From Wenzhouxiangella sp. (GTDB lineage Bacteria; Pseudomonadota; Gammaproteobacteria; Xanthomonadales; Wenzhouxiangellaceae): a stretch of 47,105 nt of DNA. Shown piece after piece: positions 8,401 through 15,677 of this stretch (within the stretch, counting starts at the first letter, position 1; every line of letters begins with the position of its first letter). The translations under genes and the position numbers were made by a program. The stretch is from the NCBI GenBank assembly GCA_007135935.1, contig SLIA01000023.1, positions 1 to 47,105 of the forward strand. The letters are read 5' to 3'. The notes under the pieces are model-generated. The model ran no database searches. It was given only the letters and a program-made list of their open reading frames with translations, and was not told where the DNA came from.

Positions 8401-9848
8401 TGAGCGCCTACGCCCCGGTACAGCGCATCGTCGCCGTCCTGCTCGGTTTCCTGAGCCTGGGGTTCCTGCCGCCGCTGCTTTTTGCCGTGGTCAACAAGGA
8501 CGGCGCCGCCGCGGCCTTTGTCATCAGCCTGGTGGCGGTGTTGATCATCGCTGCGCTGCTGTACTGGCCGGTGCGCCATGCCAGCCGCGATTTGCGCGTG
8601 CGCGACGGATTCCTGGTCGTGGTCGCCTGCTGGGGAGCGGTCTGCCTGGCCGGTTCGCTGCCGTTCATCCTGGCGCTGGATGCCAGCCTGGCCGATGCAA
8701 TGTTCGAATCGACTTCCGGTATCACCACCACGGGCGCGACGGTGTTCTCCGGTATCGAGCAGATGCCGATCTCGATTCGCTGGTATCGCCAGCAGCTGCA
8801 GTGGATGGGCGGCCTGGGCATCATCGTTCTGGCCGTGGCCATCCTGCCCATGCTGCGCATCGGCGGCATGCAGGTCTACAAGGCCGAGGTCACCGGCCCG
8901 GTCAAGGAAAGCCGGCTCACCCCGCGCATTGCCGAAACCGCCAAGGCGCTGTGGCTGATCTACATCGGGCTGACCGCGATCTGCGCAGCCGCCTACTGGG
9001 CCGCCGGCATGAGCCTTTTCGACGCCGTCGCCCACAGCTTCTCGACCATCGCCACGGCCGGCTTTTCCACCTACGACGATTCCATCGGCCACTTCGACAG
9101 CGCGCTGATCGACTGGCTGGTGGTGTTCTTTCTGTTTGTCGCCAGCTTCAATTTCGCGCTGCATTTTCTGGCCCTGCGTCGGGCCACCGCCCAGGTCTAC
9201 CTGCGCGATCCCGAACTCAGGCTGTTCGCCATCCTGCTGTTGCTGATTTCCGCGGTAGCCACCATCCTGCTGTGGCAGCAACATGTCTACGAGAGCTTCT
9301 GGGAGTCGCTGCGCCATGCCGTTTTCCAGGCCGTCTCCTATACCACCACCACTGGTTTCGTCACCGACGAGGTCTATCTATGGCCCGGCATGCTGCCGCT
9401 GCTACTGCTGCTGGTCAGTGCCTTCGGCGGCTGCGCCGGTGCCACCACCGGCGGCTTCAAGATCGTGCGTGTCTACCTGCTGACCAAGCAGGGCATTCGC
9501 GAACTGCAACGCCTGATCCACCCGCGCGCCGTGGTGCCGCTCAAACTCGGTGGCCGAACGCTCAACCAGGAAGTCGCCAACGCGGTATGGGGCTTCGTCT
9601 CCCTCTACATCGTCTGTGTCGTCGCGCTGACCCTGATCGTGGCCGGCATCGAGGAAGACCTGGTCACCGCCGTGTCGGTGGTGTTCTCGGCCATGAACAA
9701 CCTCGGCCCGGCGCTGGGCGAGGCCGGCGCCAACTGGGGCAGCCTCAACGACTCGACCAAGTGGATCAGCAGCTTCGCCATGCTGCTCGGCAGGCTGGAA
9801 ATCTTCACGATACTGGTGTTGCTGACGCCGGCGTATTGGAAGCATTGA
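8400..9848 (+). CDS. trkH: Trk potassium transporter membrane subunit TrkH
   Basis: Inner-membrane K+ translocating subunit, 482 aa (E. coli 483). Four pore-loop repeats, each with a Gly in the selectivity filter, can be read: TSGITTTGATVF near 100-115, STIATAGFSTYDD near 215-230, SYTTTTGFVTDE near 315-325, and SAMNNLGPALG near 430-440. It is translated immediately after TrkA through a one-base stop/start overlap, and the pair form the complete Trk system. Downstream there is no ordinary terminator: the stop codon itself lies in the first unit of an octamer repeat array. Confidence 0.96.
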   Translation: MSAYAPVQRIVAVLLGFLSLGFLPPLLFAVVNKDGAAAAFVISLVAVLIIAALLYWPVRHASRDLRVRDGFLVVVACWGAVCLAGSLPFILALDASLADAMFESTSGITTTGATVFSGIEQMPISIRWYRQQLQWMGGLGIIVLAVAILPMLRIGGMQVYKAEVTGPVKESRLTPRIAETAKALWLIYIGLTAICAAAYWAAGMSLFDAVAHSFSTIATAGFSTYDDSIGHFDSALIDWLVVFFLFVASFNFALHFLALRRATAQVYLRDPELRLFAILLLLISAVATILLWQQHVYESFWESLRHAVFQAVSYTTTTGFVTDEVYLWPGMLPLLLLLVSAFGGCAGATTGGFKIVRVYLLTKQGIRELQRLIHPRAVVPLKLGGRTLNQEVANAVWGFVSLYIVCVVALTLIVAGIEEDLVTAVSVVFSAMNNLGPALGEAGANWGSLNDSTKWISSFAMLLGRLEIFTILVLLTPAYWKH

Positions 9849-9902
9849 TTCGTTGGTTCGTTGGTTCGTTGGTTCGTTTTTTCGTTGGTTTGCTGGTTGG
9901 GA
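9847..9902 (+). repeat. Degenerate GGTTCGTT octamer array after trkH
   Basis: Seven consecutive 8-bp units: GATTCGTT, three GGTTCGTT, TTTTCGTT, GGTTTGCT, GGTTGGGA. The first overlaps the trkH stop codon. Copies in the opposite orientation lie 60 bp further on (9961-9992), so a transcript could fold back on itself. The unit is the same as in the large array at 13155-13282. Confidence 0.9.
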
Positions 9903-9960
9903 GCTTGCTTCTTGGCCACCAGAGTTTTCCGGACAGCAACTCGAACCCGAGCAACAAATT

Positions 9961-9992
9961 AACCAACTAACGAATCAACGAACTAACGAAGG
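9961..9992 (-). repeat. Inverted octamer units ahead of the TPR gene
   Basis: Four units in the opposite orientation: AACCAACT, AACGAATC, AACGAACT, AACGAAGG, where AACGAACC is the exact reverse complement of GGTTCGTT. The last unit supplies the Shine-Dalgarno (AAGGA) of the gene starting at 9999. Pairing with 9847-9902 would place this Shine-Dalgarno in a stem. The intervening 60 bp hold no gene that I can see. Confidence 0.8.
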
Positions 9993-9998
9993 AATGAA

Positions 9999-10307
9999 AT
10001 GAACCCCGAAGCCATAGAACAACTCATCGACCAAGGCCGTGACGGCTACGAGGCCAGGCTGGCGGCCGGGCAGGCGCGGTTGAAGAGTGGGGATCTCGAC
10101 AAGGCCATCGAGCACCTTGAGAAGGCGACTGCCTTCAAGCCCGATCAGACCATGGCCTGGCAGGAGCTGGGGCGGGCCCGCAACGAGTCCGGCGACACCG
10201 GCGGTGCGCGCGAGGCCTGGCAGCGTGGGCTGGAAGCGGCTCGGGACAACGGCGACAAGCAGGCCGAAAAGGTCATGACCGTCTGGTTGAAGCGCTTGGA
10301 GCGCTGA
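9999..10307 (+). CDS. Small TPR-repeat protein
   Basis: A 102-aa soluble protein, no signal peptide or membrane segment. Two tetratricopeptide repeats can be read, around residues 18-50 (LAAGQARLKSGDLDKAIEHL) and 52-85 (AWQELGRARNESGDTGGARE), with the typical Gly/Ala/Leu pattern; a charged C-terminal helix ends in WLKRLER. It probably mediates protein contacts; the partner cannot be told from context. The start ATG follows AAGGA by about 5 bp, and that Shine-Dalgarno lies in an inverted octamer repeat. It may be cotranscribed with trkH if the intervening repeats do not terminate. Confidence 0.85.
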   Translation: MNPEAIEQLIDQGRDGYEARLAAGQARLKSGDLDKAIEHLEKATAFKPDQTMAWQELGRARNESGDTGGAREAWQRGLEAARDNGDKQAEKVMTVWLKRLER

Positions 10308-10417
10308 GTCCAGCGCCGTGCGGCGCGCGCCGGAGTCGCCTGAACTTCGGTCCCGCGCGAACCGATCGACTGAAATCGACTCAAAGCACCCGTGCTTCGC
10401 TGCGTGAGTTCGACACG

Positions 10418-12226
10418 GTGAGATTGCTGCTGTTTGTGCTGATTGTGCTGGGGGGCGCCGCCCAGGCGTCCGCCTCGCTTATCGAGGTGCCGCTCAAGAT
10501 CGATCTGCGCCACCTGCAGGGCGTGGTTGCCCAGGCGCTGGATCTCGATGCCGAGGGTCGCGGCGAGCTGGTTGCCGATACCTGCAACCGTGTCGAGCTG
10601 GCCGAGCCTGTGCTCGGCAGCGGGGAAGATGCGCTGGATCTGTCGCTGGCCGTATCCGTGCACAGCGGGGCCATGGCTTTCGGCCGCTGCACCGGCCCGC
10701 GACCGATCGATGCGCGCTTTCATGTCCGCCTGAGCCCCGGAGTCGATGCGGCGGGACATGCCGTGAAATTCGAGCCGGTCGGTGCCGAGATCCGCCGGGC
10801 CGATGGCAGTGCCGGTCTGCTGGCACGCGCCGCCAGCCAGCTGGCCGACCGCCTGATCGTGCCCCGTCTTGCCGCCATCGAGATCGATGTGTCCGAATCG
10901 CTTCTGGCCATCGATGAACTGGTGATGGAGTTTCTTCCCGCGACCGCCGAGCGGCCTTCGCCCCTGGCCGAGCGCGCCCGCCTGTCCACGGTGAACATGG
11001 CCGAGGATGGCCTGATTGCCGCCCTGACGCTCGGCCTGCATGCCGCGCCCGAAGCGCAGGCCCGTCCCGAGGCCCCGCTGGACGAGGCCGAGCTGGCCGA
11101 GTGGCAGCGCATCGAGGATGAACTCGATGGCTTTCTGACCAGCATCATCATGCATCTGGCCGCAGGACTGGATCTGCGTGATCTGCAACTTGACCTGCTC
11201 GGCGTGCTGATCGACAGCCGCTACCGAATTGCCGAGGCACTGGCCGATGACACCGAGGGTGACCCGGTCGAAGCGCTTTTCCTGCAGGCCTGGGAGGCTT
11301 TGCGCCCGGTGTTCGCCCGGCTCGATGAGCTCGACGTCGGAGAGGACGTCGATCTGCACCTGGCTGCATTCCTTGCCGCCGGCGATGCGCTCACGGCCGT
11401 ACAGGCACTGGGGCCGGAATACGGCCTGGAGGTAAGCCGCGACGGGCTGCGCCGCCTGGCCCGCATGCTGCTTGCCGAAAAGACGCCATTGAGCTTCACC
11501 CCCCTCCCATTGGACATCGACCCGGAATTGCAGCGATTGCTCGGGCTGGATGGCGTGCCGGAGCGATCGCCACTGGCATCGCGCCGTCACTGGCTGGACT
11601 GGCTGATTGCACCGGCTCATGCCGATAACGGTTCGCCGGGAGAAGCGTTGCGCGGGCTGGTGCCGAGGCTGGCCTATCTGGACGATTATCTCGATCTGGT
11701 CGCGCGGTTGCTGGCCGCCGAAATCGAATCTCATCTGGGCGAGAATTCGCGTCTGAACGAGCCTCAGCGGCGGCTGTTCGATCCGCTGGTGCGTGCCACG
11801 GCCTGGAAGGAAAGTTGCTGGCGTCACTACGTCGGCCAGACTGATGAACCCCAGGTCATTCGCTCCTCGGTGGGTGCGGTGGGCATAATGCAGATCATGG
11901 GGCGGGTGTGGCGCGGCGTGTACGACGTCGAGCGTCTGGAGCGCGATGTGTCCTACAACGTTGCCGCCGGCATCGAGATCCTCGAGCACTACCTGGTCGA
12001 CTACGCCATCCGCCGGGGCGAGCACGAGCAGCCGGGCGGCATGGATAACCTGGTGCGCGCCACCTATGCCGCCTACAACGGCGGTCCGTCGCACCTCACG
12101 CGCTATCGCCGCGACGAGACTGCGGCCAGCCTGCGCGCCATCGACCGGGAATTCTGGAATCACTACCAGCAGATCAAGGCCGAGCAGTGGCCCGACGTGG
12201 CCAGTTGCTACGCGGTCGGGCAGTAA
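10418..12226 (+). CDS. Exported lytic transglycosylase (SLT domain)
   Basis: A 602-aa secreted peptidoglycan lyase. A GTG start opens a signal peptide (MRLLLFVLIVLGGAAQASAS). Only the last 150 or so residues are a recognisable SLT/Slt70-like lysozyme-fold domain: AWKESCWRHY with catalytic Glu465, SSVGAVGIMQIMGRVW, YNVAAGIEILEHY and ATYAAYNGGPSHLTRY. Residues 20 to about 440 are Leu/Ala/Asp-rich with no repeat or family that I recognise. It should cleave the MurNAc-GlcNAc bond to give 1,6-anhydro products in the periplasm. The gene converges with the acyltransferase on the other strand, the two stops being about 30 bp apart. Confidence 0.88.
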   Translation: MRLLLFVLIVLGGAAQASASLIEVPLKIDLRHLQGVVAQALDLDAEGRGELVADTCNRVELAEPVLGSGEDALDLSLAVSVHSGAMAFGRCTGPRPIDARFHVRLSPGVDAAGHAVKFEPVGAEIRRADGSAGLLARAASQLADRLIVPRLAAIEIDVSESLLAIDELVMEFLPATAERPSPLAERARLSTVNMAEDGLIAALTLGLHAAPEAQARPEAPLDEAELAEWQRIEDELDGFLTSIIMHLAAGLDLRDLQLDLLGVLIDSRYRIAEALADDTEGDPVEALFLQAWEALRPVFARLDELDVGEDVDLHLAAFLAAGDALTAVQALGPEYGLEVSRDGLRRLARMLLAEKTPLSFTPLPLDIDPELQRLLGLDGVPERSPLASRRHWLDWLIAPAHADNGSPGEALRGLVPRLAYLDDYLDLVARLLAAEIESHLGENSRLNEPQRRLFDPLVRATAWKESCWRHYVGQTDEPQVIRSSVGAVGIMQIMGRVWRGVYDVERLERDVSYNVAAGIEILEHYLVDYAIRRGEHEQPGGMDNLVRATYAAYNGGPSHLTRYRRDETAASLRAIDREFWNHYQQIKAEQWPDVASCYAVGQ

Positions 12227-12261
12227 ACCCGGCTGAATGCGATCTACATACCTGCCGGGTT
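12226..12261. terminator. Weak bidirectional hairpin between convergent genes
   Basis: AACCCGGC and its complement GCCGGGTT form an 8-bp stem around a 20-base loop, reaching into both stop codons of the converging genes. There is no U-tract on either side, so termination is possible but not convincing. Confidence 0.3.
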
Positions 12262-13150
12262 AACGGCGCCGCGGCGGGTAGAAATCGTCCTCGCCCGGCG
12301 GGCGCACGGAAAAACGCTTGTAGCTCCACAGGTACTGCGCGGGCCGACGTCGAATGACGGCTTCGAGCCATCGATGCATCGGCGCGATGCCCTCGAGCGG
12401 GTCATCGGCACCGATGGCTTCGCCGGCGGCCTGGAAGTGAATCGTCCAGCCGCGCCCGGCGATGCGTTCGGCATGGGCGAAAACCACCGGGGTACCGGTC
12501 TTGCGCGCCAGGCGGTTGACCAGGGTCATGGTCGAGGCCGGAATACCGAACAATGGCGCGAACACGCCTTCGCCCTGCTTGGGTTGCTGGTCGGCCAGCA
12601 GGCCGATGGCCTCGCCGCGACGCAGGGCCGCGAGCATCTGGCGCATGGCCGGCGAACCGCTGGCGATCAGTTGCGCACCGAAGCGGCTGCGCGAGGCGGT
12701 CACCGCAGCATCCAGGTCGGCTCGCTTCGGTGCCTTGTACAGGGCAACGAACGGGACGCGGGCCGATACGAAAAGCGGCAGGATCTCCCAGTTGCCGACA
12801 TGGGCTCCGACCATCAGCACGCCCTTGCCGCGCGCCATGCTCTCCTCGACCGCCTCCCAGCCTTCCACCGACACCACGTGCCGGAACAGTCGGCGCTTCG
12901 ACCAGTACCAGACCGCCCCGGACTCCAGCGCCAGGCGCATCATCTCGACCAGGTGGTCGCGGTGCAGCTGCTGCCGCTGTGACTTGTCGAGTTCCGGAAA
13001 GCAGTGCCTTAGATTCGTCTCGATGACCGCGTGCTTGTACCAGGGCAGCCGCCAGGCCAGCCACCCCAGCGGCACGGCCAGGGCGTGCAGCAGTCTCAGT
13101 GGCATCAGTGCCAGCAGGCGCAGGAGGAGTCGGGCGAGGAGGATTTGCAC
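12260..13150 (-). CDS. Lipid A lauroyl/myristoyl acyltransferase-like protein (LpxL/HtrB family)
   Basis: A 296-aa inner-membrane acyltransferase. One hydrophobic N-terminal anchor (about 3-35) is followed by the catalytic H-x4-E motif in VGAHVGNWE (His117, Glu122), the substrate-binding LLADQQPKQGEGVFAPLFG and the C-terminal WSYKRF typical of LpxL/LpxM. It should transfer a fatty acyl chain from acyl-ACP to a lipid A precursor; which position or chain is unclear, so no symbol is given. The GTG at 13150 is the only start preserving the full family N-terminus. No Shine-Dalgarno precedes it: the octamer array begins 4 bp upstream. Confidence 0.88.
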   Translation of the reverse strand: MQILLARLLLRLLALMPLRLLHALAVPLGWLAWRLPWYKHAVIETNLRHCFPELDKSQRQQLHRDHLVEMMRLALESGAVWYWSKRRLFRHVVSVEGWEAVEESMARGKGVLMVGAHVGNWEILPLFVSARVPFVALYKAPKRADLDAAVTASRSRFGAQLIASGSPAMRQMLAALRRGEAIGLLADQQPKQGEGVFAPLFGIPASTMTLVNRLARKTGTPVVFAHAERIAGRGWTIHFQAAGEAIGADDPLEGIAPMHRWLEAVIRRRPAQYLWSYKRFSVRPPGEDDFYPPRRR

Positions 13151-13154
13151 GGTT

Positions 13155-13282
13155 GGTTCGTTGGTTCGTTGGTTCGTTGGTTCGTTGGTTCGTTGGTTCG
13201 TTGGTTCGTTGGTTCGTTGGCCCGTTGGCCCGTTAACCCGTTAACCCGTTAACCCGTTAACCCGTTAACCCGTTAACCCGTT
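13155..13282. repeat. 16-unit tandem octamer array in three blocks
   Basis: An unbroken 128-bp array of 8-bp units: eight GGTTCGTT (13155-13218), two GGCCCGTT (13219-13234), six AACCCGTT (13235-13282). Each step changes only two or so bases and the final CGTT is constant, as if the block types arose in turn during expansion. It fills the divergent space between the acyltransferase start (13150, minus) and dtd (13369, plus). Every reading frame through the AACCCGTT block meets a stop on the minus strand (TAA once per 24 bp), so it is not coding there. It has no spacers and is not a CRISPR. Confidence 0.97.
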
Positions 13283-13368
13283 GGGGTAGCATAGCCGGTT
13301 GGGCCGGCGGATGGGTTGCCGTGCCGGTCGGTATAGTCGAATGAACACACAACCAGGGGCAGGTCGAG

Positions 13369-13809
13369 ATGATCGGATTGATTCAGCGGGTCAGTGGCGC
13401 CAGCGTGGAGACCGAAGGCGAACGCTTGGGCAGTATCGGGCCGGGATTGCTGGTGCTGGTCGGCTTTCGCCAGGGCGATCGGGCCGAGCGCATACCGCGC
13501 TTCGTCGAGCGTCTGCTCAACTATCGTGTCTTTCCCGACGAACAGGGGCGCATGAACCGCAGCCTGCAGGATGTCGGCGGTGGCCTGCTGCTGGTGCCGC
13601 AGTTCACCCTGGCGGCCGACACCAACTCAGGCAATCGCCCCAGCTTTACCCCCGCCGCACCGCCGGAGGAGGGCCGTGCCCTGTTCGACCAGGTGCTCGA
13701 ACGCGCCGCGGCCATCTGGCCCCACACCGCCGCCGGGCGCTTCGGCGCCGACATGCAGGTGCGCCTGGTCAACGACGGTCCGGTGACGTTCTGGCTTGAG
13801 GTGGAGTGA
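13369..13809 (+). CDS. dtd: D-aminoacyl-tRNA deacylase
   Basis: Hydrolyses D-amino acids (and glycine mischarged on tRNA-Ala) from tRNA. At 146 aa it is the normal length. The C-terminal motif NDGPVTF with the Gly-Pro pair is intact, as are QFTLAADT, NRPSFTPAAPP and GRFGADMQV. The first catalytic motif, normally SQFTLxA, reads PQFTLAA here: the Ser is replaced by Pro, an unusual change. The ATG at 13369 has a modest Shine-Dalgarno (CAGGTCGAG). TATAGT at 13332-13337 could be its -10 element, without a matching -35. It stands alone, downstream of the octamer array. Confidence 0.94.
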   Translation: MIGLIQRVSGASVETEGERLGSIGPGLLVLVGFRQGDRAERIPRFVERLLNYRVFPDEQGRMNRSLQDVGGGLLLVPQFTLAADTNSGNRPSFTPAAPPEEGRALFDQVLERAAAIWPHTAAGRFGADMQVRLVNDGPVTFWLEVE

Positions 13810-13814
13810 TGGAA

Positions 13815-13849
13815 AAAAGGTAAAAGGTGAAAGGTAAAAGGTAAAAGGA
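13815..13849 (+). repeat. AAAAGGT heptamer array after dtd
   Basis: Five 7-bp units: two AAAAGGT, GAAAGGT, AAAAGGT, AAAAGGA. They start 6 bp after the dtd stop codon. Inverted copies follow at 13944-13972. The purine-rich array differs in unit and length from the octamers but has the same direct-then-inverted layout. Confidence 0.9.
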
Positions 13850-13943
13850 AGGGAAGCGCCTCGACTTCGAATACTCAGTGCTGCCCAAGGTCGCTTGTTT
13901 CGCCATCGACTCAGCATTCTTCAGTTCAGCAATGCGCCCGCCT

Positions 13944-13972
13944 CCTTTCACCTTTTTCCTTACTACCTTTCA
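13944..13972 (-). repeat. Inverted heptamer copies
   Basis: TCCTTTC, ACCTTTT, TCCTTAC and TACCTTTC in succession; ACCTTTT is the reverse complement of AAAAGGT. With 13815-13849 they could form a stem around about 95 bases that hold no gene I can see. The copies run up to, and slightly into, the remnant of a regulator gene at 13964-14014. Confidence 0.7.
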
Positions 13973-14014
13973 ATCATCCTGGCCAGCGTATTGCGGCTGA
14001 TGCCGAGTCGGCGT
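13964..14014 (-). pseudogene. Orphan 3' fragment of an NtrC-type regulator
   Basis: Read on the minus strand this short stretch encodes RRLGISRNTLARM-IER and then a TAG stop, that is, the end of a Fis-type helix-turn-helix. It matches the C-terminus of the complete ntrC in this window (RRLGISRNTLARM-LD). At the DNA level 13971-14014 and 19502-19545 agree at 36 of 44 positions with no gap. Upstream of the fragment the frame stays open for about nine codons but the similarity stops, and no start or receiver/AAA+ sequence exists, so it is a remnant, not a gene. The ABC/porin cluster lies exactly between the two copies. Confidence 0.75.
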
Positions 14015-14039
14015 GTGAACGCCCCTGGATTTGACTGCC

Positions 14040-14069
14040 GAAAAAGAACGCCCGGCACGGGGCCGGGCG
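14040..14069 (-). terminator. Rho-independent terminator of the porin operon
   Basis: A perfect 8-bp GC stem (CGCCCGGC / GCCGGGCG, loop of 5) at 14049-14069. On the minus strand it is followed by TTCTTTTT, a good U-tract. It lies about 30 bp after the porin stop. Confidence 0.9.
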
Positions 14070-14100
14070 CAAGGTTCGTGACGGTCTGGAGAGTCAGGCG

Positions 14101-15570
14101 TCAGAATTCGTACTGGAAGCGGGCGGCCACCACCCAGGTATCCCAGGTTTTCGGTCCGCCGTTGATCAGATCTTCCCCGCGTTCGGCATCAACGTACATC
14201 AGGTTGAGCTTGAGCAGGATATCTTCTTCCGGATACCAGTTCAGGCCAAGCGTCCAGTGATTGAGCTTCTGGCGGTCATCGGGTTCATGGTGTTCCATTG
14301 AGTCGGCCACGGCGTAGCGGGCCAGCATTTCCCAGGCGCCCGAGCCGCCCTGGCTGAATGGGTTGAGGATCTGGGTGCGCGCGAAATCGCCGCTGTAAGG
14401 CCGGTAGTTGCGCGTCTCGCCGGTCAGGAAGTAGCTGACCTGCGCATACCAGCCCTCGGAGGTCATGCTGGTCACGTCGGGGTTGTCGAAGCCGCGAGCA
14501 TCCGGGTCACGGCTGAGGTTTTGCTGAACATACTCCCCCTGAATCGAGAACGGTCCCTGGCCCCAGCCGCCCTCGAGCGCAAAAGTAGTCCAGTCCTTGA
14601 CCGCTTCCATATCGTTCTCGCCAATCAGGCGACCATCGACGGCACGCGTGCCCAGGCGGGTGCGCATGCGCACTGGCTCGTATTCGCGGGCCCGGCCGCG
14701 GGAGCGCTCGTACTCGAAGGCATTCTTGCGATAGTTGGCCGAGACACCCAGATGCGACCACTGGCCGCGGTCGGCGTCGAACAGTGGCGCGAAGGAGGCG
14801 CGACCGGCCACGCTGTAGCCCTCGGTCACGTCGCGGTTGCGGGCTACGCCGTCGCCGCCGAAGATGCCGATGGCAGCGTAGTAATCGGGTACCAGGGTTT
14901 CATACATGACGCCGAGCTCGCGGCTGGGGCGGTAGGCATCGATCGGCGAGGCGCGCTCGATGAAGGAGATACGCCGCGAGCTGGTCGAGCTCTCCATGCT
15001 GAACGGCTCCTTGAAGTGGCCCACGGCCAGGCGTCCGGAGTCGAACAGGTAAGCCATGTAGGCATTGGCGAAACGCACTTCGTCGTCACGGAAGTCGACT
15101 TCCATTTGCCATTCCCATCGGTCCCACATGATGCCCAGTGCGCCTAGTCGTGCCCGGCGCAGGATGGTGCCGTAACGGGCAATGTCGCCGCGGTCGTCAC
15201 GCTCGTCATCAGTGGACAGGGACGGGGCGCCGACATAGGCGCCGTCGACCATCAGGCGTCCGCGCATGCCGAAACGGTGCTGGCCGTCAGCGGTTTCCAT
15301 GGCGAACTTGTTGACCCGCGCCCGGAATTGTTCATCGGCGATGGGTACTGCGGGTTCGTACTGCATGCCGGGGTAGCGTTCGACGATTTCATCGGCCGGC
15401 TCGTGCTCGTCAAGCAGTTCGGCCGCGTCTTCTTCCGTGAGGATGCCACGTTCAACCAGTTTATCAATCAGGGCGCGGTTGTCATCGCCCGCTGCAACTG
15501 GCAACGCCAGCCCTAGCAGCAGAAAAGTGGCAAACAGGCACACTGCAGCCTGTCTTGTCTTGTATTCCAT
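14101..15570 (-). CDS. OprO/OprP-like outer-membrane porin
   Basis: A 489-aa predicted beta-barrel of the phosphate-selective porin O/P family. A signal peptide (about 1-28, ending LALPVAAG) precedes a short helix (ALIDKLVERGILTEEDAAELL) and an acidic linker. The middle carries the hallmark GHFKEPFSMESSTSSRRISF-IERASPIDAYRPSRELGV, and the chain ends in an aromatic residue (ARFQYEF), the outer-membrane insertion signal. The ATG at 15570 is preferred over an upstream in-frame start (15624) because the signal peptide begins there. It is the last gene after the ABC importer, 107 bp downstream, which suggests it passes the same substrate across the outer membrane. Which anion or chelate is not shown. 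Confidence 0.87.
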   Translation of the reverse strand: MEYKTRQAAVCLFATFLLLGLALPVAAGDDNRALIDKLVERGILTEEDAAELLDEHEPADEIVERYPGMQYEPAVPIADEQFRARVNKFAMETADGQHRFGMRGRLMVDGAYVGAPSLSTDDERDDRGDIARYGTILRRARLGALGIMWDRWEWQMEVDFRDDEVRFANAYMAYLFDSGRLAVGHFKEPFSMESSTSSRRISFIERASPIDAYRPSRELGVMYETLVPDYYAAIGIFGGDGVARNRDVTEGYSVAGRASFAPLFDADRGQWSHLGVSANYRKNAFEYERSRGRAREYEPVRMRTRLGTRAVDGRLIGENDMEAVKDWTTFALEGGWGQGPFSIQGEYVQQNLSRDPDARGFDNPDVTSMTSEGWYAQVSYFLTGETRNYRPYSGDFARTQILNPFSQGGSGAWEMLARYAVADSMEHHEPDDRQKLNHWTLGLNWYPEEDILLKLNLMYVDAERGEDLINGGPKTWDTWVVAARFQYEF

Positions 15571-15677
15571 GGGGAGTGCCTTTGGTTTGAATGAAGAGCC
15601 GAGGTGACTCGGCAGCATCCCCAAGAATCTAGTGGTGGAGTATTTCAGCCGGACTGCCTTCCTGTTGCAATCCGGTG

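Noticed and set aside
8393-9970. 525-codon plus-strand frame overlapping trkH
   Set aside because: Trails the real trkH frame by a shift; its translation is Arg/Gly-rich, while the chosen frame has the four potassium pore loops.
10145-12163. 672-codon minus-strand frame opposite the lytic transglycosylase
   Set aside because: Low-complexity Gln/Arg/Gly-rich translation typical of an antisense shadow; the plus frame has a signal peptide and SLT motifs.
12462-13252. Plus-strand frames running into the octamer array and encoding repeated FVGSLVRW-like peptides
   Set aside because: They are antisense to the acyltransferase gene, and the periodic peptide is merely the octamer translated; no start signal or domain.
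13155-13282. Octamer array as a CRISPR
   Set aside because: Units are 8 bp, contiguous and without unique spacers; no cas genes in the window.
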